In this document: positions 25,518 through 36,441 of the stretch, piece after piece
Layout of the letters: every line of letters starts with the position of its first letter
Position numbering within the stretch: position 1 is the stretch's first letter
Assembly: GCA_947579665.1 (NCBI GenBank)
Contig: OX388345.1
Span: 59,883,454-59,947,453 of the forward strand
DNA from: Sympetrum striolatum
Lineage: Eukaryota > Arthropoda > Insecta > Odonata > Libellulidae
Length of the DNA: 64,000 nt
Direction of reading: 5' to 3'
Translations under genes and position numbers: made by a program
Notes under the pieces: model-generated
What the model saw: only the letters and a program-made list of their open reading frames with translations
What the model was told of the DNA's origin: nothing
Databases searched by the model: none

Positions 25518-28500
25518 TCTTCGTAAGCAAAAACCTTACTCTAAAGTAGTTGGTGGCACTTGGCAAGTGCATACTTTGGCTGAACATAAGACGTTCCCGC
25601 CGAGAATTAATAATTTGGCGAAGGAATGAGTTAGAGAGGGGCATAAAAGGACAGTTTTAACGCCTCTCCTGCGAGAACTATGTGAGGTAAGGGGCGGGAG
25701 AAGAGTGGTTTTTTATGTACGGGCATTCCTTCTTTTTCTCGGACCATCTCTACGCCTCTCTCGTTGAAGGTATTTTAAGGGAGAAAAGGGGCGAAAAATA
25801 TATATGGAGAAGTGGGTAGGTAGGGTTTTCTTCCCATCATATCCCTCTTACGCGCTAATGCTCCCGAGGATCTTCAGAGGCTGTTTTCCATTAGTGAGTG
25901 GGAGTAGTCGTCTGGCTAGAACTAATAAATGTGTTTTCCTTAATGTAAAATTCTGAAATTGGCAGTCCCGACTGAAAAGTGTAATGAGAGTCTTAGCAAG
26001 GCGTTATGCAAATTTATATCTCTACTAAGTGAGGATGGTGAAAGTTTTGATGCATGAGAATATCGATATATCGCATGGTTAGTGAAAGGCTGAAATGAGA
26101 GGGAGTTAAAATAAGTGGAATCTAGTAATTAATCTAGTGAGGAATATTCACGCACTTAACGAAGGGTATCTTTATTAATTAATCTAATCATTAAGATATT
26201 TTCCCCAACATTGGATTTTCTTTCCTTCATCGATGATTATTTATATCTAAAGAAGAGATATCTGCGCTATAAATGTAAGATGAGAAATATATTTTTTCTG
26301 ATATCAGTATTTAAATTACATCGGTCATGTATTAATTATATAGGAAAAATTGTAGTTAATACATCATCATTTGTCAGATTATGTGTTCTTTTTATACTAC
26401 TTCAAAATAAATGCCTAACTTGTATATTTTACTTTTCCTATTGATGTCAAGTATATTTATTTATTTTATTAGAACATTATATAATACTAATGATAGCTTA
26501 CTTTATTACGACCGATGATTTAAGTGATATATGAATCTTAGAAGAAAATGAGTATATTAAGACGATAAAATCTTAAATCATTAAGTTTCACGTGACTTAA
26601 TATTTTCACATTGAAGTTTTCAAATGCTCTTCACTTATTGATGAAGCGGACATTTAGCAAATCATTCGAGAAACTGAATGTTTTTTAAATTTTAAAAAGT
26701 TATGCTCTTGCATACTATTCATATATGCCAAACCGCATTATTAGCTCAAAGTAATAGGTTTTGTTAAATCAGTAGTTAAACATGCATTTAGTTAATCGCT
26801 TTCTGGTTTTGGAGTAGATTTACGGAAGGTGAAAAATCAGTCTTCACGTAAGATTGATAAAAATGTGAATTATCTAAACAAATGTAGTACTGATACTTAA
26901 TAAAATTTTAATAAGGAACTTTCTCTGGAATTTTCAATATTCTGTCGATGAAAGCGAGATTCATAGAATCTCTTGACACTTGAGTTACTAATACCCCATT
27001 ACTTAGAAATTTCCTTCACTGGAAATATCTACTCTTAAAATTAGTTTCATCGAAATTATTTTGTTTTTTTTTTCATATAATATCAAATTTTTGTTCATAT
27101 GGCAAATCTCGTTTTTTTTTCTACCCTTAAATTGTAATTTTGGCATTAGAGTATGCATGCTATTGAAATACTAAGTTAATGGTTGGAATACTAAAAAAAA
27201 TTCATTTCATTGAAAACTGTTAGAGTGGATGCCAAAATTCTATTATTAGAAGTAACGCAGTTTAAAAAAAAATTTCCTTTACTAAAGGTTATTAATATTG
27301 ATCAGTGAAATGAGAAATTCCAGAATAGATAAAGGTAGATGCATAACTAAAAGCAGCTTAAAATTTGGAATATTTGTGAAAATATGTTTGAGCTTAAGAA
27401 TAAATATTTTTTCAATCATTACTTTTGCAAAGTAATTAAAAGTTCATAAGAATGTTAAGGCTACTGAAAACAACATTAAGTTATTAATGCGAAACTCTTT
27501 ATTTCAATATCTACGTATAAATGTACTTCTTTTATACGTTTTTCTTCATATGAGTAATCTGGATGGATACCAGATAACGTTGAACACAGGAGTTGGGTGG
27601 GTGGGGTGGAATTGGGATGAGTTGGGAAGGTTCGAGTTAACAACAGGAGAAACTTTTTGCTTCTAACGGCTGAGATTCGTTTAGATTGGAAGAAGAGAAT
27701 CCTGAGGAAAGTAACCCTTAAGATAACCTCTTCTCCTGTCTAAGTCTGCAACAAAGAAGTTGTTCGTGGGCTTTCAAACTTAACCGCTTTACGGACAATG
27801 CTCCAATTAGACGTCTTCTCCCGCAGTCGAGAGCGATTCCATTCCTTATATTTTTGGCGGAAATCACCTAATCCAGCGAGGAGTTCGTCAGATAGAGAAT
27901 TAACTGTATCAAGGGATAGGCACCGGTAATCTTCGTGTATAAAGCGATTAAGGAGATTTGCAATTTGACGATGTCTCCGGGAAATTATTTTTCTCATCCG
28001 TTTAACGAAGTATAGGATTTTGGGTCCGTAAATTTTTTTCGTGATTTTCTAATTCGTGGAGTTAAGGGGTTAATGCTAGAAAACGTTATGTTCTCTTAGA
28101 CCGTCATTTCTGATTTACCGTTTTCGAAGTCAAATAATGCACATTTGTACTTCTTCGACCATAAACTGAAAGACTAAGTTGATCTGGATTAACTTACGAA
28201 TTAGAACTGATTGAAAGCTGACCTTCATATATACTGAATTATCTGGCCCAATCAGCTCACGTTAAGTCCTTCACTATTATTCCGTGAGCTTCTAATTTCA
28301 AGATGGATTTACATTCAATATACAGAAAATGTTTTCCTTAATAGTAGTAGTAGTAATTGATTTAGGCGCCTCAACTACAAGGATATTTGCGCTTGTACCC
28401 TTCCAAGAAAGATCATCCGTAGGTGTTGGATTAATTACGTCATGACAATGACAGTGACATACTTGTGGATAATCTAATCAGACTCTAGATAAAAGTATAA

Positions 28501-29762
28501 ATACATAGATGAAACCAAATGTAGGTGAAACCTCAATTTCATGACAGGTAAAACACTTTAAAAAATTCTACAAATTCCGAATTAATGTGTTAAATCTGTA
28601 TAGTCAAAATAAAACAATGTATAGATAAAATTAATATTTAGATAAAATCAATATTTAGATATAAACGCCCTCAAATCTATTCCTAATTTGGGACAATATC
28701 TTTTTCAGGAATGGTCAAATCTGGTTACATAGACCCTCATCCCTAAAATACTTTAAAACTCTTTTCAAACTTTCTGTGTTATTCATTAAAATATCACTAA
28801 GCTCACCCTAAAGGTGAAATGGTTCCTTAAGGCCTGATATTGCTCGTAATTGGTGCAATTTTCCTCAATATGTACTAGATTAATTTCTTTTGATTTTTAT
28901 TTCGAATTCTGTAGTAGATTCTACAGAAAAAAATTCATATACTTCTTATTACTACTTTTGAGAGACATGGAATCATCCCTTGCTGAAATTTTCATCTCTA
29001 ATAAAAAATGGCAAAAGTTTCCCATCTAGCAATTCCTAGCACACGTGAATCATGGGATAATCCAGTTAGCGTCAATAAAATTAATGACTGTAGGACAGAT
29101 CGCGATAAAGTGGGAACGGATAAAGTTATCGCGTTTTCAGTGCCCCTAAACTGTTCAATAAAACACAGATTTGCATCTTATCGCCTATAAATTGCTTCTA
29201 CCACCTCTTGAAGTTTTTAATGCGCACCTATTGGCTTCCACTCCTTAGTGTGGATTTGTAACTGAAATTTTTATGACTGCGTCGTCTCATCCCTAAGAAT
29301 TAACGGACCTTTGCAATTTGAAATGTTGAAGCGTTGAGTTATCATGGAATTATTTTGGTAAATTAATATTGTTAGGCAATATAATATTTCCAGTATTGCA
29401 ACATAGGGAGGAAGGGAGGTTTTTGGAAGGGTTTCCTTCCCTTCTAGGGCAAATGCCAGGCAGATGAGTGTTCCCCTCAATGCAAGTGGCCATTTCTTTT
29501 CTAATTTTTTGCTTAATTTAGACTGTGTGTTAATGTGTATGACGTACGATATATTGTATTTCTAAATTAAATTGTAACCACTGCCACCAGCTCCTGCTCC
29601 TACTTGTAGTGATATGTATAATAATAATTATGAAAATAATATAGCATTTTATTTACATTAGGTTTCGCAAGTGAGATATATTAATTTAAATTATGTATCA
29701 CTGCTTTCATAGTATAATCATAATCGTTTATAATTCGTCCTATTATTATATTTGATACATAG
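25518..29762. other. AT-rich non-coding DNA with simple repeats
   Basis: A GA-rich patch lies at 25620-25840. A 17-bp tandem pair (TAGATAAAATTAATATT, one change) lies at 28622-28655, and a (TAG)n run at 28342-28355. An 85-codon minus-strand frame at 27740-27997 has a charged, protein-like composition (Arg/Lys/Glu-rich) but no recognisable motif. It could be a fragment of a retroelement or chance. Confidence 0.35.
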
Positions 29763-30092
29763 AACTTTACTCGCGAACTCGAGAAAGTGCAGCGTAAAGC
29801 GGTTCGTTTTGTTAAGAAATGCTACGATAAAAAAGCAAGCGTTACAAAAATGCTCTCAGATGTAGGTTGGGAATCCTTGAAAGAAAGGAGATTGGAAGCT
29901 AGGCTGCGATTGCTTAATAAATTCAGGGAAACTACATTTTCCAAAGATACAATCGGTATCATGCAACCCCCCTGCTACGTCGGTCGATCCGATAATGACC
30001 GTAAGTTAAGAGAAATAGATGCTAGGACGAATCGTTTTAGAGATTCATTCTTTCCGCGAACAATACGTGACAATAATCGAATAAGGAAGTAA
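29763..30092 (+). pseudogene. LINE ORF2 C-terminal fragment
   Basis: About 109 codons of the post-polymerase C-terminal region remain without frameshifts. It begins abruptly after a stop at the 5' truncation point, has no ATG of its own at the start (the first strong block uses GTG), and contains no catalytic residues. It would not make a functional protein. Confidence 0.7.
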
Positions 30093-30172
30093 TTTAGATT
30101 CAACTGGTGTTTACACCCCCTGCCACACGCCGAAAGGCGGCTTGTAGGGTATTAATGTAGATGTAGAAAATA
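29763..30172 (+). mobile_element. 5'-truncated non-LTR retrotransposon (LINE) 3' end
   Basis: From an in-frame stop at 29760 a frame runs to a stop at 30090-30092. It encodes the C-terminal tail found after the reverse transcriptase domain of CR1/L2/Jockey-like LINEs: LEKVQRKAVRFV, then GWESLKERRLEARL, and finally RFRDSFFPRTIRDNNRIRK. Landmarks are the Q-R-K-A-x-R-F-V start, the GW-x-x-L-x-x-R-R block, and the FFPRTIRD box near the end. The catalytic part of the polymerase is missing, so the copy is dead on arrival. The short 3' UTR has a GCC-GAAA-GGC hairpin and ends in the iterated ATGTAGATGTAG tail used by such elements. Clear target-site duplications were not found. It could be the partner LINE of the local SINEs, but no shared tail is visible. 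Confidence 0.8.
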
Positions 30173-31147
30173 ACACACTTTTACTGCTCCATATTTCTGT
30201 AATGCACTATAAACCAATGACGTACATTTTTACAATGAAATTAACGCAGCAGATCAAGCTAGCATTTTTCAAATATCCCTGGATAATGAATTATGGTTTC
30301 TAAAACCTGGAGTTAATTCAGTAATTTCCTTCACTTTACATATTATCATTACGGCAACAAGAGATTGGTCTATTTTCAATGAATGAAGAGGATTTTATAA
30401 AAGCTCTCAGCCGAGGAAATTAATGAGCATTAAATTTTGTCCTAAAGCATTTCTTAAGGATGTAACTACTAACCTACTTTCCAAAGAGACAACATATCTT
30501 TCACTGAGATATGATGGTCACAGAAGTTATCCTTTTGCTCTTTTCCCTCTCCCTCAAGGGATTAATTTTCCAAGCGAGAATAATTATATCGACTTTCATT
30601 CTTCAGATGATTTTTGATTTCCGATGATGTAGCGCTGTTCTTTCCCAAGGAACTTATTCCAGTCTCGAATGTGAAATCCAAGGCTGCTTGATCAACCCTA
30701 TTACTGAGAAGGGATTCACTCGCTACGAGCAATCTTGCGACTACAGTTCTGTTAAGAGATAACCGAGGGAAGTCCTTCCGTTTGGAAAAGGGATAATTTT
30801 ACAGTGTCGTGTAGGTTTGATGGATGTCTTTACTTCCCCGTATCCGTTTTACTGTTTCCTTTTTCCTTGCTCCGGAGTCTTAAACTTCCCGTATCCCTCT
30901 TTCGCAGAAGATGGAGAAACGAGGGAAATTTATGGATGAGATTTCGAACGCTTCAGAAATCATCACTCGTACTCGTCGACCGCATGCACTTCTGTCGCAT
31001 CACTTCTGTCTACCGTTGCAACTTTACGGTTATTCTCTTTGCCTTCATTCTTATTTATGTATTGAAAATTTCCTGCAAACATCGATTTCTAGAACAATTT
31101 CAGTGGTATACGTAAAAAAATAGCAATATACAAATCCACACAACTAT
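30173..31147. other. Non-coding, nothing recognised
   Basis: Moderately AT-rich. Overlapping short plus-strand frames at 30804-31123 disagree in phase and show no motif. Confidence 0.35.
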
Positions 31148-31250
31148 TCCCTAACCAGAAAAAATCGGACTAGCCGTGACTCGAAACCAGGACTTTTGGG
31201 TTGGAACGCTAGCACACTAACCATTCTGCTACCGGGTACGCAAGGCGGGT
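31148..31250 (-). mobile_element. tRNA-derived SINE, family 2, copy F
   Basis: On the minus strand: GGTAGCAGAATGGTTAGTGTG (A-box-like), GCTAGCGTTCCAACCC, then a degraded B box TGGTTTCGAGTCACGG and a GCTAGTCCGATTTTTTCTGG tail. The spacing between A and B boxes is that of a tRNA. The acceptor stem does not pair and one B-box base is changed, so this is a retroposon and not a tRNA gene. The AGTCCG segment 3' of the head is shared with family 1. Confidence 0.65.
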
Positions 31251-32583
31251 ATTTCTTCGTAATCTTTGGATGATACTCGAAATCTATTTCTACTTCCCGT
31301 GGGTTTATTTCTTTTATTGTTATGGCTGCTTTTATTGCTAAAATCTATGTTTAAAATCTATGCAATTTATCATAGATGAATATGTAAAAAGAAGAACAGC
31401 CCAAGGTTGATATTTCTTTGTATGTAACTAACAATGCCCTTTGTAAAATATTTTTGTAATCCGCTGATAAAATGGTAAAATCGTAAGTTAATATTCACTT
31501 ATGTTTCTGGGTTTTCAATACGCTGCGCTAAATGTAAATTCTAATTCAAATGTGAAAATCTTGTGCAATTTTTATGATTTTGAACTACTTGGCACGAATT
31601 TTGATCTGCTAATTTTTGCTTGCCATATTTCTTTACAGGTGATTTAAAGTCCTTTTAACGTATATTCCTTTTTTTCTCATAGTAGTATGAACTGAAAAAA
31701 GTTTCTAAAATACTCAGTTATCGATAAGGTTATCAAGTTCACATATTTACTGCTAATACGCGTGTCATTAAAGTTATTTTTAAAGGCCCATTTTTATTTT
31801 CCCTAAATTAAATCGTTTCAATATTTCTCCGTAATCCTTGTGTTATTTTAGACTTTAAAACAAAATAAATTATTTTATAATTCTGAAATTATAGGGTTCT
31901 TTTAATTTTATAAAAATGTCCGCTGTCTCTATATTTCGTTTTCTAATATTTCTCATAAGTATCATTTCAAAATTAATATATCACATCTAATTTAGCTATC
32001 GATTTTCAATTTTCTCCATTCATTCCCTTCCAGATACTTAATTGTCCTCTAAGCCTTATCCAATTATCCTGCCCCTTTTCTTTCGCCGTATCCTCTCCTA
32101 ATTTTTCTTCTCCTTTTATCGGAATCACCTCACCCTGCCCTCATTTCTCTCCGTTCACCTCCATTCTTCACTTTATCTCCTTCCCACCTTCCTATCAATC
32201 TCGTTGAAAGTATTTCACGGGGTCGGCGTATTTCCTCTGGAATATCCTATCACGCATTATAGCCAATCTTCTCAACCCTTAACCCGCACTTTTTTTCATT
32301 CGCAGAGGCACTAAAACTTCATTCAGGGAAAGACGTGATGTGCATAAATTCCCCGCGATGACCACTGTCGTCTCAATAAATGTTTTAACGGATTCTGGGC
32401 GCTTAAAACAGTCGAACGTTACGCCAGCGGTTAGCACTCTGCTGTCTTTTTAATTCTAGCAGTTTTTCCTGGTTTAAATGACTTAGTAGGTGTTCCCATT
32501 TGATGGAAGCTTGCTTCGATTATTAATTTTGGTTCTTTCAGAATGACGTACTGTAATACACTTGGGATATTAAATCTATTCTT
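31251..32583. other. AT-rich DNA with a pyrimidine-rich block
   Basis: Nothing gene-like. About 32030-32290 is a C/T-rich block on the plus strand, one of several in the window. Confidence 0.35.
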
Positions 32584-32674
32584 ACATTAATACAAAAATA
32601 ATCTCCAAAAACCATCAAGGGCTATTTGTTAATCTAGCCTTGATGGTTTTTGGAGTTTATTTTTGTATTAATGT
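32584..32674. repeat. 91-nt near-perfect hairpin
   Basis: Two 37-nt arms (32584-32620 and 32638-32674) are reverse complements with a single mismatch (AATCTCC against GGAGTTT). Pairing continues into the loop as GCTA/TAGC with one bulge, leaving a loop of about 9-10 nt. The arms include CTCCAAAAACCATCAAGG. The length is that of a microRNA precursor, but so few mismatches fit better a recent inverted duplication, a tiny MITE, or a young inverted-repeat microRNA/siRNA locus. No obvious TA or longer target-site duplication flanks it. Confidence 0.85.
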
Positions 32675-35600
32675 TATAACCATCAGCAGCCATGCCACAT
32701 TATTTCTTCTTACATGCAAAATTATGATCATGGAAATTGTTCATATAAATATTCCTTCTAAATTTTCCAAATTTATTCTATTGGCATTCATTATGAACCG
32801 TAGCTTTAAACTACGGTTTTACATATTTTTCGCTATTGAGCCATGATGTTAAATATGAATCCTCATTGTATTATGTGGCATTTTAAGGATTTTTTTTTCA
32901 AAACTGATTTTAGCTGATAAAATCTCCGTCGAAAATAAGATAAGATTAATATCGTTACTTGATTAATTTTTGCTAACCGTTAATATGATACCGTTTTATT
33001 ATATCAATTTCATAATTAAATAACAGAAAGTCGAATTATTAAGATACATTCATTTGTATATTTTAATTTTCCCACTTGGTTACGCATAGAATTTATTTTT
33101 GAAATTATACAAGTTTCTTATTTTAAATTCCTATTAAATTATTCCATTGTCAATCGCAATTATTCCTGCTAATTACATTCAACTAGTGCACTTTAAAACT
33201 AATTTACGGTTTTATTTTGGTGTTTAGACTTATAATTAACTCAGTAATTACATTATATAAATAGCTAGAATTTAAGTTAATATATCGGCCTTTTAGGGCA
33301 CCCTTTGATATTATGAGAATAAATCTGAGATAGTTATTTGCTTGGTCAAAAGTTAAATTAACTACGAATTATTATGATAAATTCATAGTCGTACTTGTGA
33401 ATATTAGTCAGGATAAATATCCTAAAAATTATTTTCCTTTTGGGGCAACTAAATTTCAAAAATCAACGGAAGTATCTTCTTTCGTCACGTGATAAAATTT
33501 AACGTTCGAGAGACGTTGAAATTTCAGCTCAGTTTTTATTCCTCACATAATTGAAATAAGAACCGAGCGAAATATCCAAAAAATGGGTTAGTATCGGAAA
33601 TTCCCGTATCCGTGCATTTTATATATCTGATATCTCAATTCCTTCTCTTAGCGCCCAATTGGGTAGTTTCCTTCATCGAAATCTTCCTCATCTTTCCCAT
33701 TTTCTTTGGAACCTCCACTCTCCTCATTGTACTTTCCTTTCCTAACTCAATCCCTTAAGGAGAAGCGCATCTGGTGCCTAAGGCAGATGGTGCTCCCCTA
33801 TTCCCTTCCTTTCTTTCCCGGTAACCCCATTCTTTCTCTCCACTTCGGCCAACTTTCCTCCTCTGACCCAACTTTCGGCTTATCTTTTTAAAGCCACGCC
33901 TATTCCACTCGATCTCGTACGTTCAGGGGAGAAAAAGGATGCCTTAATAATCAATCTTAATCAAAGTACGCTCTATAACTCTCCGCTAGTATTTTTTTAC
34001 GATCATTTTTTGAAAAAGGCTTCCCGTTGCGTAGTGAATGACTCCACGCCGAAGTCGTTAGGGGTTAAATAGTTCATAAACGTATCATAATTACTTCGCA
34101 GTATTGTGTGTGTTAAAGTACTTTCCGTCATATGTTATGCGAAAATCCCTTTCTGTTGCTAGGGGCGCTCCCGATCAATAGCAACGCATTTATCACCCGG
34201 GGATAAAATTAATTAATTAGTTTAGCTCCGGATATTTTATAAGCGGCGAAAGAATTTCGGGTAATTCCTTCGCATAACATCGATACACTATCGGAGTTTA
34301 CGTTGCTTTCAGGGAAATAAAACCCCCCGCCCCTCCGGTAACTCATCCGTAGAAATTAATTAATTTGGTCCGATTCACCGGGACTCCTGCAAGATTTACC
34401 GAAAAATAATCGCACGGCCTTATTTAATGAAAAAGTGATTAAATGGATTCCTGGATAGAGAGGAGGAATTAATCTTCAAAATCGCTACTTCTTCTCTGCG
34501 GGAGCACCCTAGGGGTCTCCTACATAGATGCATGTAATATATACATATGTGTGTACTCCACGGATGTGCACAAATCAACGATTCATCGTGAAAATCCTTC
34601 CTTTTTTCCCTCTCCAGGCCCTTTCCTGCAATTCCGAAACTCGCCCTCCAAAAGTCATTACCACAATTGCCATCAATGATCAACGTAATGCATTTCTGAT
34701 TTAATGACGTCGAAAATTTCCCTAAAAATGACACGTTTCCCTCACCGCCCCGTCATTAAACCCCTTTTTTCTCCCCCTCCCGCCTCGCCCCGTCTCCCAT
34801 TCCGTCGAAATCAAATAAGCTTAATGGATCCGAAATAATTTCCACCCCTATCTCCCCCTCCCCGCCGTTTCTTCTCCGGTCGTGACCACAGCGTGCATCG
34901 TAATCATTCCCTAACCAATCTCTTCCCCGATTCACTCTAAGAGGGCGTGACTCTATCGGGGTGATTTGGCGGGGCGGGAGCATTTGATCCATATTGGAGC
35001 CATGGGTCGGATGTAGAGGGTGTAGCTAAGGAAGGGGGGTAAGGAGTTATAGGAGGGGATTTTTAGTTTGATTCGAGAGTATGAGTCCGGTAGTCCCTCT
35101 TTCTCCCGCACCGAAATCGGGGGATAAAAATCGACGAATTGAAATCGATGGATCGATCCTAGCCTCATTTTGCGTCCCTTTCTTCTTTCCTCTGGCGATT
35201 TTCTATCTTCCCATCTCCGCTTTTTTCCCTCTGCCCCCGAGTGGATGATGCTGTTGATGAAAGCCCGCTGCCACGGGCGACGGCTCCCTTGTTTGGAAGC
35301 CCCGAATTCCTCTCTTTCCACACACACTGCCTCTTTCGCTCTCCTTTTTGCCTCTCTTTCGAGCCCCTCCTTCATTTCCTTATTCCTCTGCGCCGATCGT
35401 TTTAGTTTGTTATTGTCTCGGGTCGTAAATATCTAGAGCCCTTTCACTTCTATGCTGATTACGCGAGAATTTTTGGTGGAGATTTCGACTCCTCCCACTA
35501 TCCCGTCGAATTTGCTCGTTCGCTGGGCGCTTGGCAGGTTTCTTGGAGTATTGCATTTTATAAGGAATGTTGCGTTAGGAGGATTTTTCTCGAAATCTTC

Positions 35601-36357
35601 TTTTATATTGAAATCGTATCTCTCATTAATTCCGTTCAATTTTTTAAACTTAATATTTCAACTTTGTGGCTGTTATTGTAGTTAAATTATATAGTCTCGG
35701 CCGTTTTATTGCTGGAATTACTATTTTTATATATAAGTTAATTTATTTTTAAAATATTTCTAATTAATGTTACTTTCACATCGTACCTTATATAACCAGT
35801 AGTGATTTATCGACTTGAATAATGATGGATTTTAGTACGTAATAAGAAATCGTTTAAAACTAAACCTTTGTTAAATTCACGATGTTACAATTTATTGCTC
35901 AACACGTCTACCAAAGCAGTTTTCCGGCAGTTGAGTTAAAACAGGTCCATCTTTAAGCTTCTGTAAAGCTGTGACCGAATGTTGAACTTTGTAAATATCC
36001 ATCAGATTTTATAATTATATTTATTAAGAAAATTATTTATTATTATTATCATATTAAATTATTTGGAAAATTTTCAATTTGCAGCAATCCGATTCGCACT
36101 TCGTTTCTTTCCGTTATCTTCGTATGAATTACCAAGGGAAGGTCTACTAGGGGTAGTAATGCAGGAACTAAGAACCCTAAATACTGGGTCAATAAACTTC
36201 TTTTAAGGCGGAATTCTTTTTCAAAAAATGCAGAGCTAAGTAAATGTATGGTTTTGCATAACTCGGAGTTATGTATGCAATAATCATTCATCATTATCGT
36301 TGGGCGTATTTTAGTCAAAGTTAACCATTCTTACTTAGAAACATTTTTTATGCAAAT
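32675..36357. other. Non-coding; AT-rich then GC-richer pyrimidine blocks
   Basis: Pyrimidine-rich stretches lie at 33650-33900, 34740-34880 and 35170-35400, and the 34.7-35.4 kb part is GC-richer. Frames there are short, overlapping and on both strands. No repeat element recognised. Confidence 0.35.
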
Positions 36358-36359
36358 AA

Positions 36360-36441
36360 ACAACCAAGCCCAAACCAGGATTCGAACCCGGGACATCAGT
36401 GTTGAAAAACTAGCGCGCTAACCAGTACGCAACCGAAGCAC
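36360..36441 (-). mobile_element. tRNA-derived SINE, family 2, copy G (tRNA-like head)
   Basis: On the minus strand: CGGTTGCGTACTGGTTAGCGCGC (A-box region), TAGTTTTTCAACACTGATGTCC, then an intact B box GGGTTCGAATCCTGG. It aligns block by block with copy F (TGGTTAG-G-GCTAG, then a TC-GGTTCGA-TC pattern). The anticodon arm is not well formed and no acceptor stem is convincing, so a functional tRNA is unlikely. The sequence past the head is short or lost. Confidence 0.65.

Noticed and set aside
36366..36441. True tRNA gene
   Set aside because: The B box is intact but the anticodon arm and acceptor stem are not convincing. It aligns with the degraded copy at 31.2 kb.
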